A DNA stretch of 64,000 bases, taken from positions 548,414-612,413 of the forward strand of contig MNCI01028444.1 in NCBI GenBank assembly GCA_015680685.1, written 5' to 3'. This document shows positions 43,489 to 54,640 of this stretch, one piece after another (position 1 is the stretch's first letter; the number at the start of each line of letters is the position of its first letter). The DNA comes from Gnetum montanum. Lineage: Eukaryota > Streptophyta > Gnetopsida > Gnetales > Gnetaceae. Below the pieces are notes generated by a model. It did no database searches. It was not told the DNA's origin and saw only the letters and a program-made list of their open reading frames with translations. The translations under genes were made by a program, and so were the position numbers.

Positions 43489-44119
43489 AAAAAAGAAAAA
43501 CAACTTTTATTATGTCATTTTTATTATGTCCAAACAAAGTTTCTTATAACTTATCTTTTATAATCTATAAAACATATATGCTAATATTTTAATCAAAATA
43601 AAAACCCTAATGTTAACATTTTTTATTTTACTAGTTTGTGTATTCTAAGGCTCATTTGGAGTGTCTCTAGTATAGTACCTTGTAATAAGTTATACTATAG
43701 GTTTTTTTTCTTCCCAAATCCTATATCAAAATTGAAATTGAAATTAAAATTCTATTACATCCATAGACCCTTTGGATCTATTCAATAAAACAAATGTATA
43801 TGCTATATGTTTTTAAAACAAAATTAAGAAAATTATAGGAGTTCTTGTTCTCTTAGCAAAACCCCATACAACACACCTATAAAAAAATAGTTGGTTAAAC
43901 AATGATATGATAAAGTTGTTTGGAATATCCTAATAAAGAAGGCTTTCATACCACTTAATAATTTAGAATAAATAAAATTATGCACTATCATTTTTTCATT
44001 ATATAATTTTATTTGCAAATTTTATTACAGATCAATGCTCCATAAAATCTTGCTTTTCTTTCCAATTTCATATTTTCAACTACAAGGTGACCGGCTTTAC
44101 TAACACAGTAACGATGTAA

Positions 44120-44790
44120 TAAAATCTAAAATTTACATGTAAAGGCGGTTGTAGAGTTTGCAATATCTTGCCACGCTCTAATTAGTCGAGGACACCCTTT
44201 GATGTACACCCGTTCGAGGGATTTCATATGCCACAGCTGACTTATCCACTTCTCTTCCAACTTTTGGCAGTCAGAAATGCCCACAATCTTCAAAGAAGTC
44301 ATTTTACTGACTTGTCTGGCAGTTTGGACAAACTCTCGCAGCCTTGAAGACTAAATCTGCTCAAAATTCTTTGGAAGCCGTTTTACGCTTTTGCAGCGCT
44401 CAATTTTGAGAATGTCCAACAAAGAAAGATGGCAGAAGTTATCGGATAACTGAAAAACGTCACAGCTGCTGATATGTAAAGCTTTGAGGGAGGTACATTC
44501 CTTTAGTGTTGGAGGCAGCACCGTTAAATTTGAGCACCATCTGATCTGCAGTTTGTTCATGTTGGGAAGCTTATGAAACTCGTTTGGAAGCTCTAGAAGC
44601 TGCTCACATTTTATAATTGACAACTGATTCAGACCCTTCAACCCAGAGAGCAAGCCCGCTGGTATTGTCCGAAGAGTTTTGGATTTATAAATGGCCAAAG
44701 AAGAAATCTGCGTTAGCATCGGATCTTTGTCGCCGACGATGAACGATGTTGGGTCCTCCTGTAAGCGAATCTAACCTCTAAATACAGCAA
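44120..44790 (-). pseudogene. NLR leucine-rich repeat part
   Basis: 44719-44351 is open: LRR units LTQISSLAIYKSKTLRTIP, LKGLNQLSIIKCEQLLELP, LPNMNKLQIRWCSNLTVLP, CTSLKALHISSCDVFQL, LLDILKIERCKSVKRLP, about 23-24 residues each, the plant NLR type. After TAG at 44351 the next unit (LQGCESLSKLP) is in another frame and the last (MTSLKIVGISDCQKLEEKW) is back in the first, so two shifts. It ends near 44130 after HMKSLERVYIKGCPRLI. Upstream, frame continues to RLQEDPTSFIVGDKDP. Confidence 0.82.
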
Positions 44791-45245
44791 ACCAGGAGGC
44801 ATCTGCCGATTTTCAATAACGAGAAATCACACGATAAGGCGCAATCTTGGCGGAATTTTACAGTCAATGCAAATAAATAACGAGAAAATATATCATATGA
44901 TTTGCCTGTGACAGGTCTACAGCAGAAGTTTTGGGGGCATACTTCAACCATTTCAGATTACGTGATTCCTGCACACGGAATGGCAGCTGCGAGCCAAGTT
45001 AGGAGTGCATTAAGCGCCGTCGAGCAGCTTCCCTGGATTTGCAAAGCCACTTTGCCCCATGGACGCCCTGGAACATGACATTGAGTGGAGAAATGACGCA
45101 AAGACGACGACATAACATCAAGTGCAGCAGCAGGAACCTGCAGTGGCTCCCCTTCAGTTTTATCTTCCGCAATTCTAATGCCTTCTGTTCCCCGTAGCTG
45201 TTCCCCGTAGCTCTTCCTGTCTCTGTTGCCAGAAACGCAACGGAT

Positions 45246-45305
45246 TGATAAAGTTTCACGTTTTTCGTTGCGGAAAGATAAAGTTTCACGTTTTTCGTTG
45301 CGGAA
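45246..45305. repeat. Two-copy 30-base tandem repeat
   Basis: GATAAAGTTTCACGTTTTTC... repeated at 45246 and 45276, in the NLR inter-exon region. The minus ORF 45370-44999 contains it (SATKNVKLY twice) but is otherwise unrecognised. Confidence 0.7.
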
Positions 45306-45436
45306 ACGAGATCCCGTTTCAAAACACCGTTGCCATGAACAGTCACTGAAACGTTTTTAACAAGTTTCATTTCCTTTCATTTTATTTTTTAATTTTATGG
45401 TTTCAAAAGATACCAAAGATATGATGCTTTATTTTC

Positions 45437-46135
45437 CACTAATGCATTTGTCACGAATTAAATGCACATCTACAAAAACAATTTAGTGCCACTTCTATGG
45501 CGAAGACGGCAATAAACAGCATATTTAGGTAAAGCATTTGGGGCCTGTGTGCTGTGAACACTGCTAATCTTGTTAATCTTGCTATTGCTGCTAGTTGTGC
45601 ATCGTTGTGCTGTAAACGCTGCTAATCCTGCTGCTTCTTCATAGCTCTCCATGGCCATTGCTGCTACTTTTGCATCACTCTCCATGATCATAAATCATTC
45701 ATCAACTCTATGTGATAAGTCAGTGCTTCTGCAACAAACACTCCACCTCCCTCTTCAACTAATGCATCTGTCACGAATTAAATACACATCACGAATTAAA
45801 TACAGATCTGCAAAAATGGCAAACATGGAGGAAAAACAATTTAGTGCCACTTCTATGGTGAGGACGGCAATAAACAGCACATTCAGGTAAAGCCCGTTGG
45901 GGCCTGTGCTGTGCTAATCTTGCTATTGCTGCCAGTTCTGCATCCATGTGTTGTGAACGCTGCTAATCCTGCTATTGCTGCTGCCTCTGCATTCCTCTCC
46001 ATGGCCATTGCTGCTGCCTCTGCATTGCTCTCCACAGCCATTGCTGCTGCTTTTGCATTCCTCTCCATGACCATAAATCATTCGGCAACTCTATGTGGTA
46101 AGTCACTGCTTTTGCAACATAAAGTTCAATCACTG
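45437..46135. repeat. Tandem duplication with GCTGCT minisatellite
   Basis: The segment from CTAATGCAT.TGTCACGAATT (45437) to ACTCTATGTG.TAAGTCA (45722) recurs at 45759-46108, in the same order with small differences. In the second copy a 33-base unit (GCCATTGCTGCTGCCTCTGC...) is repeated about three times (45973-46072); the first has about one. The Ala/Met/Glu-rich minus ORFs are products of this repeat. Confidence 0.75.
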
Positions 46136-46359
46136 CAATTCATATTCTGGAAAATATCATCAGGGTCTCATTAAATATTGTCAATTTTTATATATAAAAA
46201 TTATTGTATTGTATTGCATTTTAAATTGTTGTTCTGTGAAGAAATATGCACATAATTTTACTAAAATATAAAAATTGCTAAAGTTACTAATTGGTTCCTG
46301 TGCAAGCAATTAACCATTTGCACTGTAAAAGCTTCCTAAGCTACCAAGTGCAAGAATTC

Positions 46360-47185
46360 TCAGGGCATAGCGCACACATCCAAAAATGCTTCTTGATATG
46401 ATTCGGGGAGCACATCAAAAGCAAAGGAGAAGAAATCCACTGCTTGCAGTGCATATGTCTGTCGACCTGGACGGTTGCGTTCCTGAATGATCACTTGGAT
46501 GGCCAACATTTTGTTAGGACGGTTGCGTTCCTGAATGATCACTTGGATGAAATTTTCCACCAATTCCAAGCAGAGTGGAACACCCCGACAGACTTCAACC
46601 AGAAACTTCATGTCTGTCTCTCTTAGTTGTGTTCCAGTTTCGTCAAATTTCATATGCAACAGCTTCTTTGCTTGATCATCATCCAGCGAACCTGGCTCAA
46701 GGACTTTAACATCTTGGGATTCAGACGCAAACAGAGCGTCTTTCACATCTGATGTTCTGGCTGTCATAAGCAACCTTAACTTCTTACAGGATGAAAGTTC
46801 CTCAGACTTGGGCAATAGTTTCCTGAGCTCTTGCTGATGCAGCACATTGTCAATGTATACGAAACAGGCCTTTTCTTGAAAAATCTCCAGCAAACTTAGC
46901 TGCCCGTCGATGTGGGTTCGTGGTTCATCGAAGATCTTCCCAGAAAGATCAACCAGCATTTGCTTCTGTACTTTTGTTATGTTGGGTTTGGAGTGAATTG
47001 TGTCAAACAGACTTACCTTGGAAAACGCGTATTTACTGCAGTTAAGGCTGGCGTAAACGGCAGCAGCGAGCACCGTTTTACCGATTCCACCACGACCCTA
47101 ATTACGTTTTTTTTTTGCTTTCCAACTCCAGCTCGGTTGCCACAGACTGCAATCTGTCCTGGATTCCCACTGGTTTGGAAAACAT
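46360..47185 (-). pseudogene. NLR NB-ARC domain
   Basis: Order on the minus strand: pre-domain KPVGIQDRLQSVATELE (47180-47125), P-loop GRGGIGKTVLAAAVYASL (about 47095-47042), kinase-2 CFVYIDNVL (about 46868), RNBS-B RLLMTARTSDV (about 46780), GLPL-type VPLCLELVENF (about 46580), RNBS-D-type FDVLPESYQEAFLDVCAMP ending at a stop (46360). Open from 47073. Between pre-domain and P-loop an A-run (47104-47113) causes a frame change, and TAG precedes the GRGG. A 48-base in-frame duplication (46469 and 46517) repeats IQVIIQERNRP. It binds ATP/ADP as the switch of the protein. Confidence 0.85.
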
Positions 47186-47199
47186 TGCACAGATATTAA

Positions 47200-47825
47200 A
47201 AAAGGGGAAAGAAAAGGGGAAATAAAGTAAAACAACTAGGAAAAAAAAACATAAGAAAAGAAATAAAAGCGGCGGGGTAAAACAGAGCGATAAATCACCG
47301 ATTTAAAGATAAGTCTCTGGACTAGAAATTTTATCGACGGCTTGACTGGCCCATTTATGGTGATTCTTGAAACATACCCCTCTAACATATTTTCTGATTA
47401 TTTAAACACTGAACGGAGGAGTATTACCCCAGACATCAGGTGAAAGAATATCTTATAAAATCTGAAATAAATAAAGATGAAGACTCTTGTGCTAGATTGA
47501 TAAAGTATATCTATGAGATGGTATTATTGTTTACCTGCATAACTTGGGAAGAGCTTTTGTTTTGAATATTGAAAGCCATGTTGTGGGTTGTAGATACAGA
47601 GGACCATGTTCCGCATTAGTTGTTTGTGGGTTGTTTCCAAATCTCTACGCATTTTTTCCAATTGCCGATTATCTTCTTTTGCCCAAAGAACCTGCCAAGT
47701 TGAATCTATTTTTATTTTCCAATGAATGTACTGTCATCTTTTTAGTCAAAGGACAATAAAATAATTGGGGATAATAACTTATTATGAAAGAATAGGAATA
47801 CGAACAAAGCAAAGCAGGAGTCACT
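47200..47825. other. No gene seen
   Basis: AT-rich and probably intronic to the NLR locus. The 71-codon plus ORF and 72-codon minus ORF overlap and neither is recognisable, except that the start of the minus ORF (LLKEPSFAASKDDH) may belong to the N-terminal NLR exon. Confidence 0.35.
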
Positions 47826-47829
47826 GGCT

Positions 47830-48185
47830 CACCGGATCCAGCAGGATGATCGTCTTTTGAAGCTGCAAAGGATGGCTCCTTTAACAATCATCAGAATACT
47901 GGCTTCCATGGTTTCTCCCATTTGCTGCCTCAATGACGCTCTGGACTTAACACTCTTCATATATTTAGCCAGTCTGTAAGTGCGAATCCTGTTGATGCCA
48001 TAAATCAGGGATGGTGTTCAAAGCAAGGAATAACGCCTACTTCACACTCTGCACTTCGCCAATGCTGCAAAGATCTGATACCTCTTCTAACATTCCAAAA
48101 GAGTCGGTGAAGATCGTATAAAGCGAACATTCAAAGCTGGCGATGGTAGAAAGCAAACAAGTGACGGATCTTCCTTCCATTTTTA
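47830..48185 (-). pseudogene. Possible NLR N-terminal exon
   Basis: Minus strand from ATG near 48182: MEGRSVTCLLSTIASFE, SFGMLEEVSDLCSIGEVQ, then after breaks LNTIPDLWHQ, ERHGGSKWEKPWKP and LLKEPSFAASKDDHPAGSGE. The pattern of an effector-sensor N-domain is weak. Assignment rests mostly on position upstream of the NB-ARC part and same strand. Confidence 0.3.
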
Positions 48186-48477
48186 ATTTTCATGTCCGTG
48201 CTTTTACGCTGAACAACAATACGAAGATCCAAGATCAAATCTGAAGCTTACTCGGTACTTAATTACATGGTAAGTGCTTTTAGAAAAGGAAATTGGAGAG
48301 AGATTTTTATTACCTCTAGGAAAAATCACAAAGGACTTTTAATGTTTGTATTAAATTATGATTTATTTATGAATTTTTGCATTCAATCAGCCAATGTATT
48401 TTTTTCTTAGGTAAGAAGTGTTTATTTGAAGGTGTGTTTTAAATAATTTCCAACAAGTTGCTAATTGCACTTAAGGG

Positions 48478-48545
48478 TGTAGGGCAATGATTAAGATACT
48501 CATGCTTAGGTAGGGAGGTTGTGGGTTTAACCCCTACATTTGAAG
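48478..48545 (+). repeat. tRNA-like SINE fragment S5
   Basis: GGGTGTAGGGCAATGATTAAG, then TAGGTAGGGAGG and a B-box-like GTGGGTTTAACCCC. Short, possibly SINE head; a different sequence family from S1-S4. Confidence 0.35.
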
Positions 48546-48660
48546 CATCATTATATTTCTTTATAATTCTAGTAATGTATTATATTGGCCATGTGTATTT
48601 GGGTGTACTCACATCCATAATGTTAATGCGTTCCCTATATTCAACACATAATACTAGAAG

Positions 48661-48820
48661 GATTCCAATACTAAGAGAAATAAGTAAGAGTTTAAATAAG
48701 AATTGGTAAATCAGCAAGTTAGAATATACGTACATTAATAGATTCCAATACTAAGAGAAATAAGTAAGAGTTTAAATAAGAATTGGTAAATCAGCAAGTT
48801 AGAATATACATACATTAATA
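48661..48820. repeat. 80-base perfect tandem duplication
   Basis: 48661-48740 and 48741-48820 are the same 80 bases (GATTCCAATACTAAGAG...) with one difference (ACG/ACA near 48730/48810). Either a recent duplication or an assembly effect. Confidence 0.9.
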
Positions 48821-48979
48821 GAAATATAAACATGATTATGGATTTGATGAACAAAAGAGTCATTATAACTTGCTTGCACAAAACTAAGTGTAAAAGAATG
48901 AAGAAAAACAAAATCATTAGAAATGTCTATAAGCTCTTTTATTACATGGGGAGAGACAACTTCAGAAATGAAATAGGAG

Positions 48980-49560
48980 TAGCAATTAATCAAACATAAT
49001 GAAGACAAAGTTACTCAAAAAGATGACAAGATAACGAGAATGTAGATTATCTTGAAAGATAAGTTATTAATGTTTTAAGTGCATATGCAGCTTAAGTTCG
49101 TTTGGATGCTAATTTGAGAACATTTAAGATTTTTTGGATTAGTTAATGCAATAAATTCTAGGTCAAGAAAGTAGACTAATTGGAAGAGATTTCAATGAAC
49201 ATGTCGAAGCAAGAAAGATATGTTATAAAAAAATTCATGTGGAAAAAGAATTTGGAGAGAGAAATGACAAGGGTAACATTATCCTTAAGTTTTCAAAAGC
49301 CTATGATATTGCAATAGCTAATACTTATTTTAAGATCAAGATGAATACTTGGTGACTTTCAAAAGTAAAATCATCATAAACAAATATACCACCTCATGAT
49401 AAAATTAAAAAAATTGGAAAACATGTAATGATTGCAAAATCATTATTAGTGAAAGCCAACTCAACATAGATTAAAGCTAACAAACTAAACTATAAATAAT
49501 TTCAACTAAAACCTAAGGAAAGGAGTGTTTAGTATAAAATGATGGAATATAAATGATGAT
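48980..49560 (+). pseudogene. LINE (RTE-like) endonuclease fragment
   Basis: Plus-strand segments (frames shifted) INVLSAYAA-stop-VRLDANLR, LIGRDFNEHVEARKI, KEFGERNDKGNIILKFSKAYDIAIANTYFK. These correspond to the SAYAP, GDFN.HVG, FG.RN..G...L.FA and NT.F motifs of AP-type LINE endonucleases. It would nick target DNA. Broken by stops and shifts. Ends around 49550 just before an RT of opposite orientation. Confidence 0.65.
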
Positions 49561-49599
49561 CATATTGTACTTGCTTTCTAACTAGAAATTCTTCTATAA

Positions 49600-50535
49600 A
49601 AAATGCTTCTAAACTTCTATTTTTTTCTAATATATGCTAGCAAGTCCAAGACTTGCATACCCATACAAAAGAGTTGTATGCACAATTAAACAAAAATAAC
49701 TATTTTTTGATTTTCTAAGCTAAGATAGCTTCCTTCTAATATTTGATTTTTAAATAAAAAATAAGTCTCTCAATTTGCTTACAATCCTCTATTTGATGCA
49801 CACGTCTCACTTAAAATTATGACAAAGATCTAGAACAAGGTACTTATAAGTTGGTGTTACATTTACTTAGTCTTTTTCAATACTAAAGGAGCAACAATTA
49901 TTCTTAGTTCCACACCAAAATTTTGGCTTTTGTACATTAACTTTCATTGGTGACTATTACCAAAAATTCATACAAAACAATAAGCATGTGTTGCAAGCTT
50001 TGCTTAGAATTAGAGATGAAAGCCACATTATCAACATATAGTAAAAGATTGACAAAGTGATCATTAATTTTAATAGAGTATCTACTCAAAATTTTCTACA
50101 TATATTCCTCTAGTTCATCAATAAAAATACTAAAATGTATAGGTGAAAAGGACACCCTTGTTTTACCCTAATATCATGATAAAGTAAACACTTTTATTGG
50201 AGTGGTGATATGTGATTTGTATATATACCTCTTAATAATAAAGATTGAGGAGGTACCTATGCCTTGTAATTGTCTCCAGAGCTTGCTTCAACTAATTGAA
50301 TCATATGCTTTAGAGAAATCCACAAAGCAAACAAAACATTTAAACTTAGCTTGTGAAACTACATATAAATTATTTCTTTTGTATATTTATTAATCTTTGT
50401 CTTAAGAATATTTTCCAAAACCTTAGCAAAAATATCACTAATTACAATCAACCTATAGTTATTTAAATTAAATCTATCTCCTTTTCAAAAGAGCATAATA
50501 GCTTTGTTACTGCACCATTATTTATTTAAATTAAT
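49600..50535 (-). pseudogene. LINE reverse transcriptase fragment
   Basis: Minus strand, from about 50535 down: NYRLIVISDIFAKVLENIL, CFVCFVDFSKAYDSI, RVKQGCPFSPIHFSIFIDEL, LLLYVDNVAFISNS (catalytic YADD changed to YVDN), ending with TTLLYGYASLGL near 49660. These are standard LINE RT blocks in correct order. Stops and frameshifts throughout. Confidence 0.75.
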
Positions 50536-50582
50536 TTGGAGTGCATGGTTTAGATTTTTTCACACCAATGTTTTTAGGTAGA

Positions 50583-50847
50583 TGGTATTCAAATAAAGCA
50601 TCGTACAATATCTTAAATTCATACTATGAGCACTTAAAGGAAAAATATTCTAACTCTGGAGAAACAAAACTACAAAAACTTGGCTATGCTATCAATTCTA
50701 ATTTTTCATAAATGTGGATGGTAAGCTCATTTATATAAGCACTACTTGCATCAACATCAACACATACGCATCAATGCATCTAACCATGCGTCGACAGGGA
50801 TGTCAATGGGGCTATGTTAACACAGCCTATCTAAGAAGGACTCATCA
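50583..50847 (-). repeat. E6 3' LTR remnant
   Basis: Matches the last part of the E8 LTR (AATAAAG...ATACTATGAGCACTT..., TATA on the minus strand near 50735-50742) and ends GGACTCATCA. Cassette 50745-50830 with ATGCGTCGACAGGG units shared with E8. Confidence 0.75.
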
Positions 50848-50862
50848 TACTCCCATGGTTGA
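50848..50862 (-). promoter_or_regulatory. E6 polypurine tract
   Basis: Minus strand TCAACCATGGGAGTA, decayed but in place against the LTR. Confidence 0.6.
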
Positions 50863-51081
50863 TTGAAAATTCGTCCTTGAGTGAACAAAAATAGGATCGA
50901 GCTTTTTACAAAATTTGAAAGGTATGGAATTTATTAACTAAAAGACAAACAAACTAACTCTATTAACTTTGAGTGCCAAATTGTATGGATTTGCAAACAT
51001 TAGTATCCATGACAACAAAATTGGACACTTTATAAAAACTACAATAGGTGCCTATAAGATTGTCAAAGTTATGAAGAATTC

Positions 51082-53923
51082 TCAAATAGTGCTTGGAGGT
51101 GGAGGCTCTTATGGTGCTTAAGATCCTTCACCAAGTTCTAACACTAGTGGAGGTTGAGGCTATCTTGCTACTGTCATTGCTATTGCTAGGAGTTTGAAAG
51201 CATCTAGTAATGATTTCATATTTTCTTCTTTTCCACATGGGTTGTAAGTACTTCACATGGGTTTACCAATGTGGGCTAGTATAGGGATATCCCATGGACA
51301 TAGCATTGAAGAAAATAGCTCCTTTATGTTGATGAATCATGCTACAAATTGCTTACATTTGAGGTCAAATGTCTTTATTAGGTTTTGTAGTTCATGGCAA
51401 TCATATATCCTTTTGGCCAAGTTCTTAATAATAGATCATTGATCAATGAATTTTCTCTTAAGAACTTCAAGCTCAGCATTAACTGTCCCGAACTTTTATT
51501 TTGTTTCATTGTGATGCTTGAATTCTGCCTTGTACAAGAGGTGGGATCTAGCCACTTGCTTTTCCAACTATGTCTTTGGTCTTTCTACTATCAAACTATC
51601 CAAGTTTGCATAGTGGAGTCGGCAATCTCTATGTATTTTATCATCTCCTTGATCTACAACTCCTTTAGACAAATTTTAGCTTTGTTATATGTGTTAGGAC
51701 CATTAAAGATGGGCTACCACACTTCACCTCATTGTTGGAGGGTCTCATTCATCTTCACCTTTACTAGTTAAATCTCTTTCTCATTGATCTCTTTGAGAAG
51801 CCTAGCCTGATCCTTGTAATGATTTTTTACCTATTCAAATTTCAAGACCTCATTCTTCCAAGAGGCTACTTCAATGACTATCTTTTGGCAAAGTGCATAG
51901 ACTTGCTTCATCAAGAGATTGTGATTTTTTATTATCAACCTCCTTAGATCTAGGTCAACCTTGGCTAGTTGCTCTTGTTATTGGTGAATGATTTTGACCA
52001 TTTGGTCCTTTTGTTGCTCAACATTTCATAAGCACTTGTCGTCTTTGAACAAAATCAAGTTTTCTTTTTGAACTTGCAATAATTGCTTATCAGTGTTGAT
52101 GGCCATGGCTTTCAATAAGGATATGTCAAAGATTGCTACCTTCTTTGCATTCTTGATCTCTTACAATCTATACTAAAGTTGCTAGAAAGCTTCATCCATA
52201 GTTAATTCTAGCTTGAGAATGCTAGGGTCAAAGAGATAGGCACGTAATTTTGCAACTTTAATGACCAACCATTGATTGGTAGCAATGGCCTCCTTGAGTT
52301 GCGCATTGGTAATCAACAACTTATCCTTTGTTGTAAGTAGTTATGACTGGTTCACAATAGTCTCATCCAAAAGATCGAAGGTCTTTAGAAGCAATTATTT
52401 AGTTTCAACCAGTTGTTCCAACATTTCCTCATGTTACGTAATGCTTAATTGATCACTCCTTACTCATGTGGATGATTGGATGTCTATCATTGTGGTAATG
52501 TCTAATGTGATTGCCATAGGAGAATTTAGGGTTTCAACCACCTTGTTGACCACCACTTCCATTGCTCTCTCCTATCCTTTGTGTTGCATGACTAGGAAAA
52601 TCATCCCCTCATCTTCCTCCAACCTAATGAAAAAGGTCATAGCAATCCCAATCCTAGTGACAATGGTTATCCTGGAATGGACATGGTGACCTCCCAAGCA
52701 CTTGGATTTGATCTCACAAGTGCCTCATCTCTTTAAGTTGAGAACAACAGGGTAGTTTCTTAGTCCAACTAGATTATGATCCTGGTGATCTTAGTGAGAT
52801 GGCTCAAGGATGGATGGTAAACCAAGGGCTCCCCAACACCTTCTAAACATTGTTATTGTTACAAATACTGCTTACAAAGTTTTCTGAGATGTCCAATAGT
52901 TGCAAGCATCTACAGTATAGTTTCTAGTGTTGTAGGTGGTGGCAATGGTTGCCTCTCCTCCTCTTTCAGTGTAGCTGCTACCTTGTCCTTCAGCATCTTC
53001 TAACATGATGCAACAACAGCATAGTGAACCACATCATTGACATATTGTGCTATTTCTCCCCTTTTGCATAATTTTTGAATGAGAAATAAAAAGTGGAGTG
53101 TGTTTTTTCCCTTCTCATTTTCCTTAAAGTGCTTTTTGATTTCAACATAAATGAGCTAGGGAAGATTGATCAGGAATTTTCCATTTAAAGTAGCACATGC
53201 TTGAGTAGAGAAGGCTATTACCTTGCTAGACTTCACCATTTGATTCAAGTGGTAGGATGCAATCTTAAAGTATGCATACTCTACCTTGGTGAGGACACTA
53301 TACTCCTTACAATTCACTCCATAGCAACACTAGACCCACTCCTTCTTAGCTTTAAAGTTTGCTTATGTGGAAATTTCCATCAACTCTACCTCGATATCAA
53401 ATAACTTAAGGACCTCTACAATGGCCTCAAATAAGTAACAAGCATTGATGTCTTTGATTTTCATGAATGCATCTTTTTGTTGGTTGTTCTAGAATAGATA
53501 AGTCTCCCCCGTGTAGTAGTCTTCACTATTAGAGGGAATGGACCACATGGGAGACCCATATAACTGTGTGTAAAGTTCTTCTAGCACTAATTCCAAAGAG
53601 GATCCAAAGTTCAATTCTTGAAGAATGGGATTCTAAATCTCTTTGGTTTTAATCTTCTCCAAGTAGGCCTCCATGAAGGTAACTTCTAGATTAGGCCTTG
53701 GCCTAGGGACTTCATCTTGCCTGGATTAGTCTATTTTTATTGTAGAAATTTGTCAAATAGATTCTACTTTGGGCTTCCCCTGAAGAGGTCCTGTTGCATC
53801 GATTACCTCAGCTACTTGCTCATGAGGCTATTGTGGTTGTTGTTATTGGTCCCTTCCTTTTCATGGTCACTTTTCCCTAGGCTGGGAAGGCCCTCCTACT
53901 TGTAGTTCTCTCTTTGGTATCAT
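51082..53923 (-). pseudogene. E6 extra ORF (ORF2)
   Basis: ATG 53923 (MIPKRELQ) after minus-strand CTGTCATCATAG, stop near 51082. 2842 bases, almost the same as E8. Conserved block 53560-53490 with YGSPMWSIPSN and GETYLF; block 53290-53020 with YFKIASYHLNQM, FSTQACATLNGKF and LFLIQKLCKRGEIAQY. Long coiled coil 52400-51500. It shares more with E8 than with E2/E3, for example GETYLF and YHLN.M. Many stops. Function unknown. Confidence 0.7.
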
Positions 53924-54640
53924 CTATGATGACAGAGTTAATCCATGATTAGCATTTTACTTCATAACCCTTGGTTCTTCGGATACCTTTCTTATTAGAT
54001 TGAGTTATACTTAGTGTAATTTCCCCATTCCCAAATGATGCTACTACATAATGAAGATGGTGCCTCTTCATAACAAGTGTTTTCATTATTGTAATAAGAC
54101 CTAAAAGGGTAATTGTAATTGAGATCCAAAAGGGTGTATTGTAATAATAGACATGTCTCTTGAGCTGACCTTTGGGGGTTTGACCTAAGGCATTTATACT
54201 TGGGCATTAGAGGTCATGCCGGCATGGAGTTGCGGAGCTAATAAAGGCAAGTAATAGATGATGGGTGAAGTGGGATAGGAAGAGGATTGGTCATTCCTTC
54301 TAGTCGATAATAGACCTAACCATAGTGGTAGTGCTAGATTACCTCTAAGAGATGGATGCTGAAGGAAGGAAACCCTAAGGAACACTCTTAGGGCATGATC
54401 CAAATACACCATTCCACATCAATAAAGCATTCTTTCTTCTTTCCTTCAATATTTTCCCTATTATTTTCTTTACGCTTAATGTTAAATGTTGCATATATTT
54501 GATGTTTTCTATGATATATTTTCATACATAATGTCTAATATAGCATATATTTGACATTTGACATGACATCCATAAACATGATGTCATAATTGATATCAAA
54601 GAAAACCACAACCTAAGGGCTAATTAGAATCATGGGTCGA
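53924..54640. other. Unassigned sequence between E6 ORF2 and E7
   Basis: Does not show the conserved noncoding block expected upstream of ORF2. It holds direct repeats of AAAAGGG..ATTGTAAT (54095-54145) and ATATTTGA (54490-54560). It may be another insertion. Confidence 0.35.

Larger units (their letters stand above)
44120..48185 (-). pseudogene. NLR-type resistance gene, decayed locus
   Basis: The only host-like gene region. Minus-strand parts: possible N-terminal exon (48185-47830), NB-ARC (47185-46360) and LRR (44790-44120), the last two separated by about 1.5 kb that holds a tandem duplication. Such proteins sense pathogen effectors and trigger cell death. Evidence against a working gene: a frameshift in an A-run and a TAG before the P-loop, and frame breaks in the LRR. 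No TIR or clear coiled-coil domain is seen. Sequencing error cannot be excluded for the single-base breaks. Confidence 0.7.
50583..54640 (-). mobile_element. E6: truncated extra-ORF element
   Basis: Minus strand: 3' LTR remnant (50583-50847), PPT (50848-50862), ORF2 (53923-51082), then about 700 bases not matched to the family, and E7 at 54641. Gag and 5' LTR are absent from the window; they may lie beyond E7/E8 to the right. The LTR is cut on its left, next to LINE sequence. Confidence 0.75.

Noticed and set aside
48980-50535. Twin-priming 5' inversion of one LINE
   Set aside because: Twin priming inverts the 5' part and leaves the 3' part in sense at the far side; here the 3' end of RT abuts the 3' end of the endonuclease, which is the wrong geometry.
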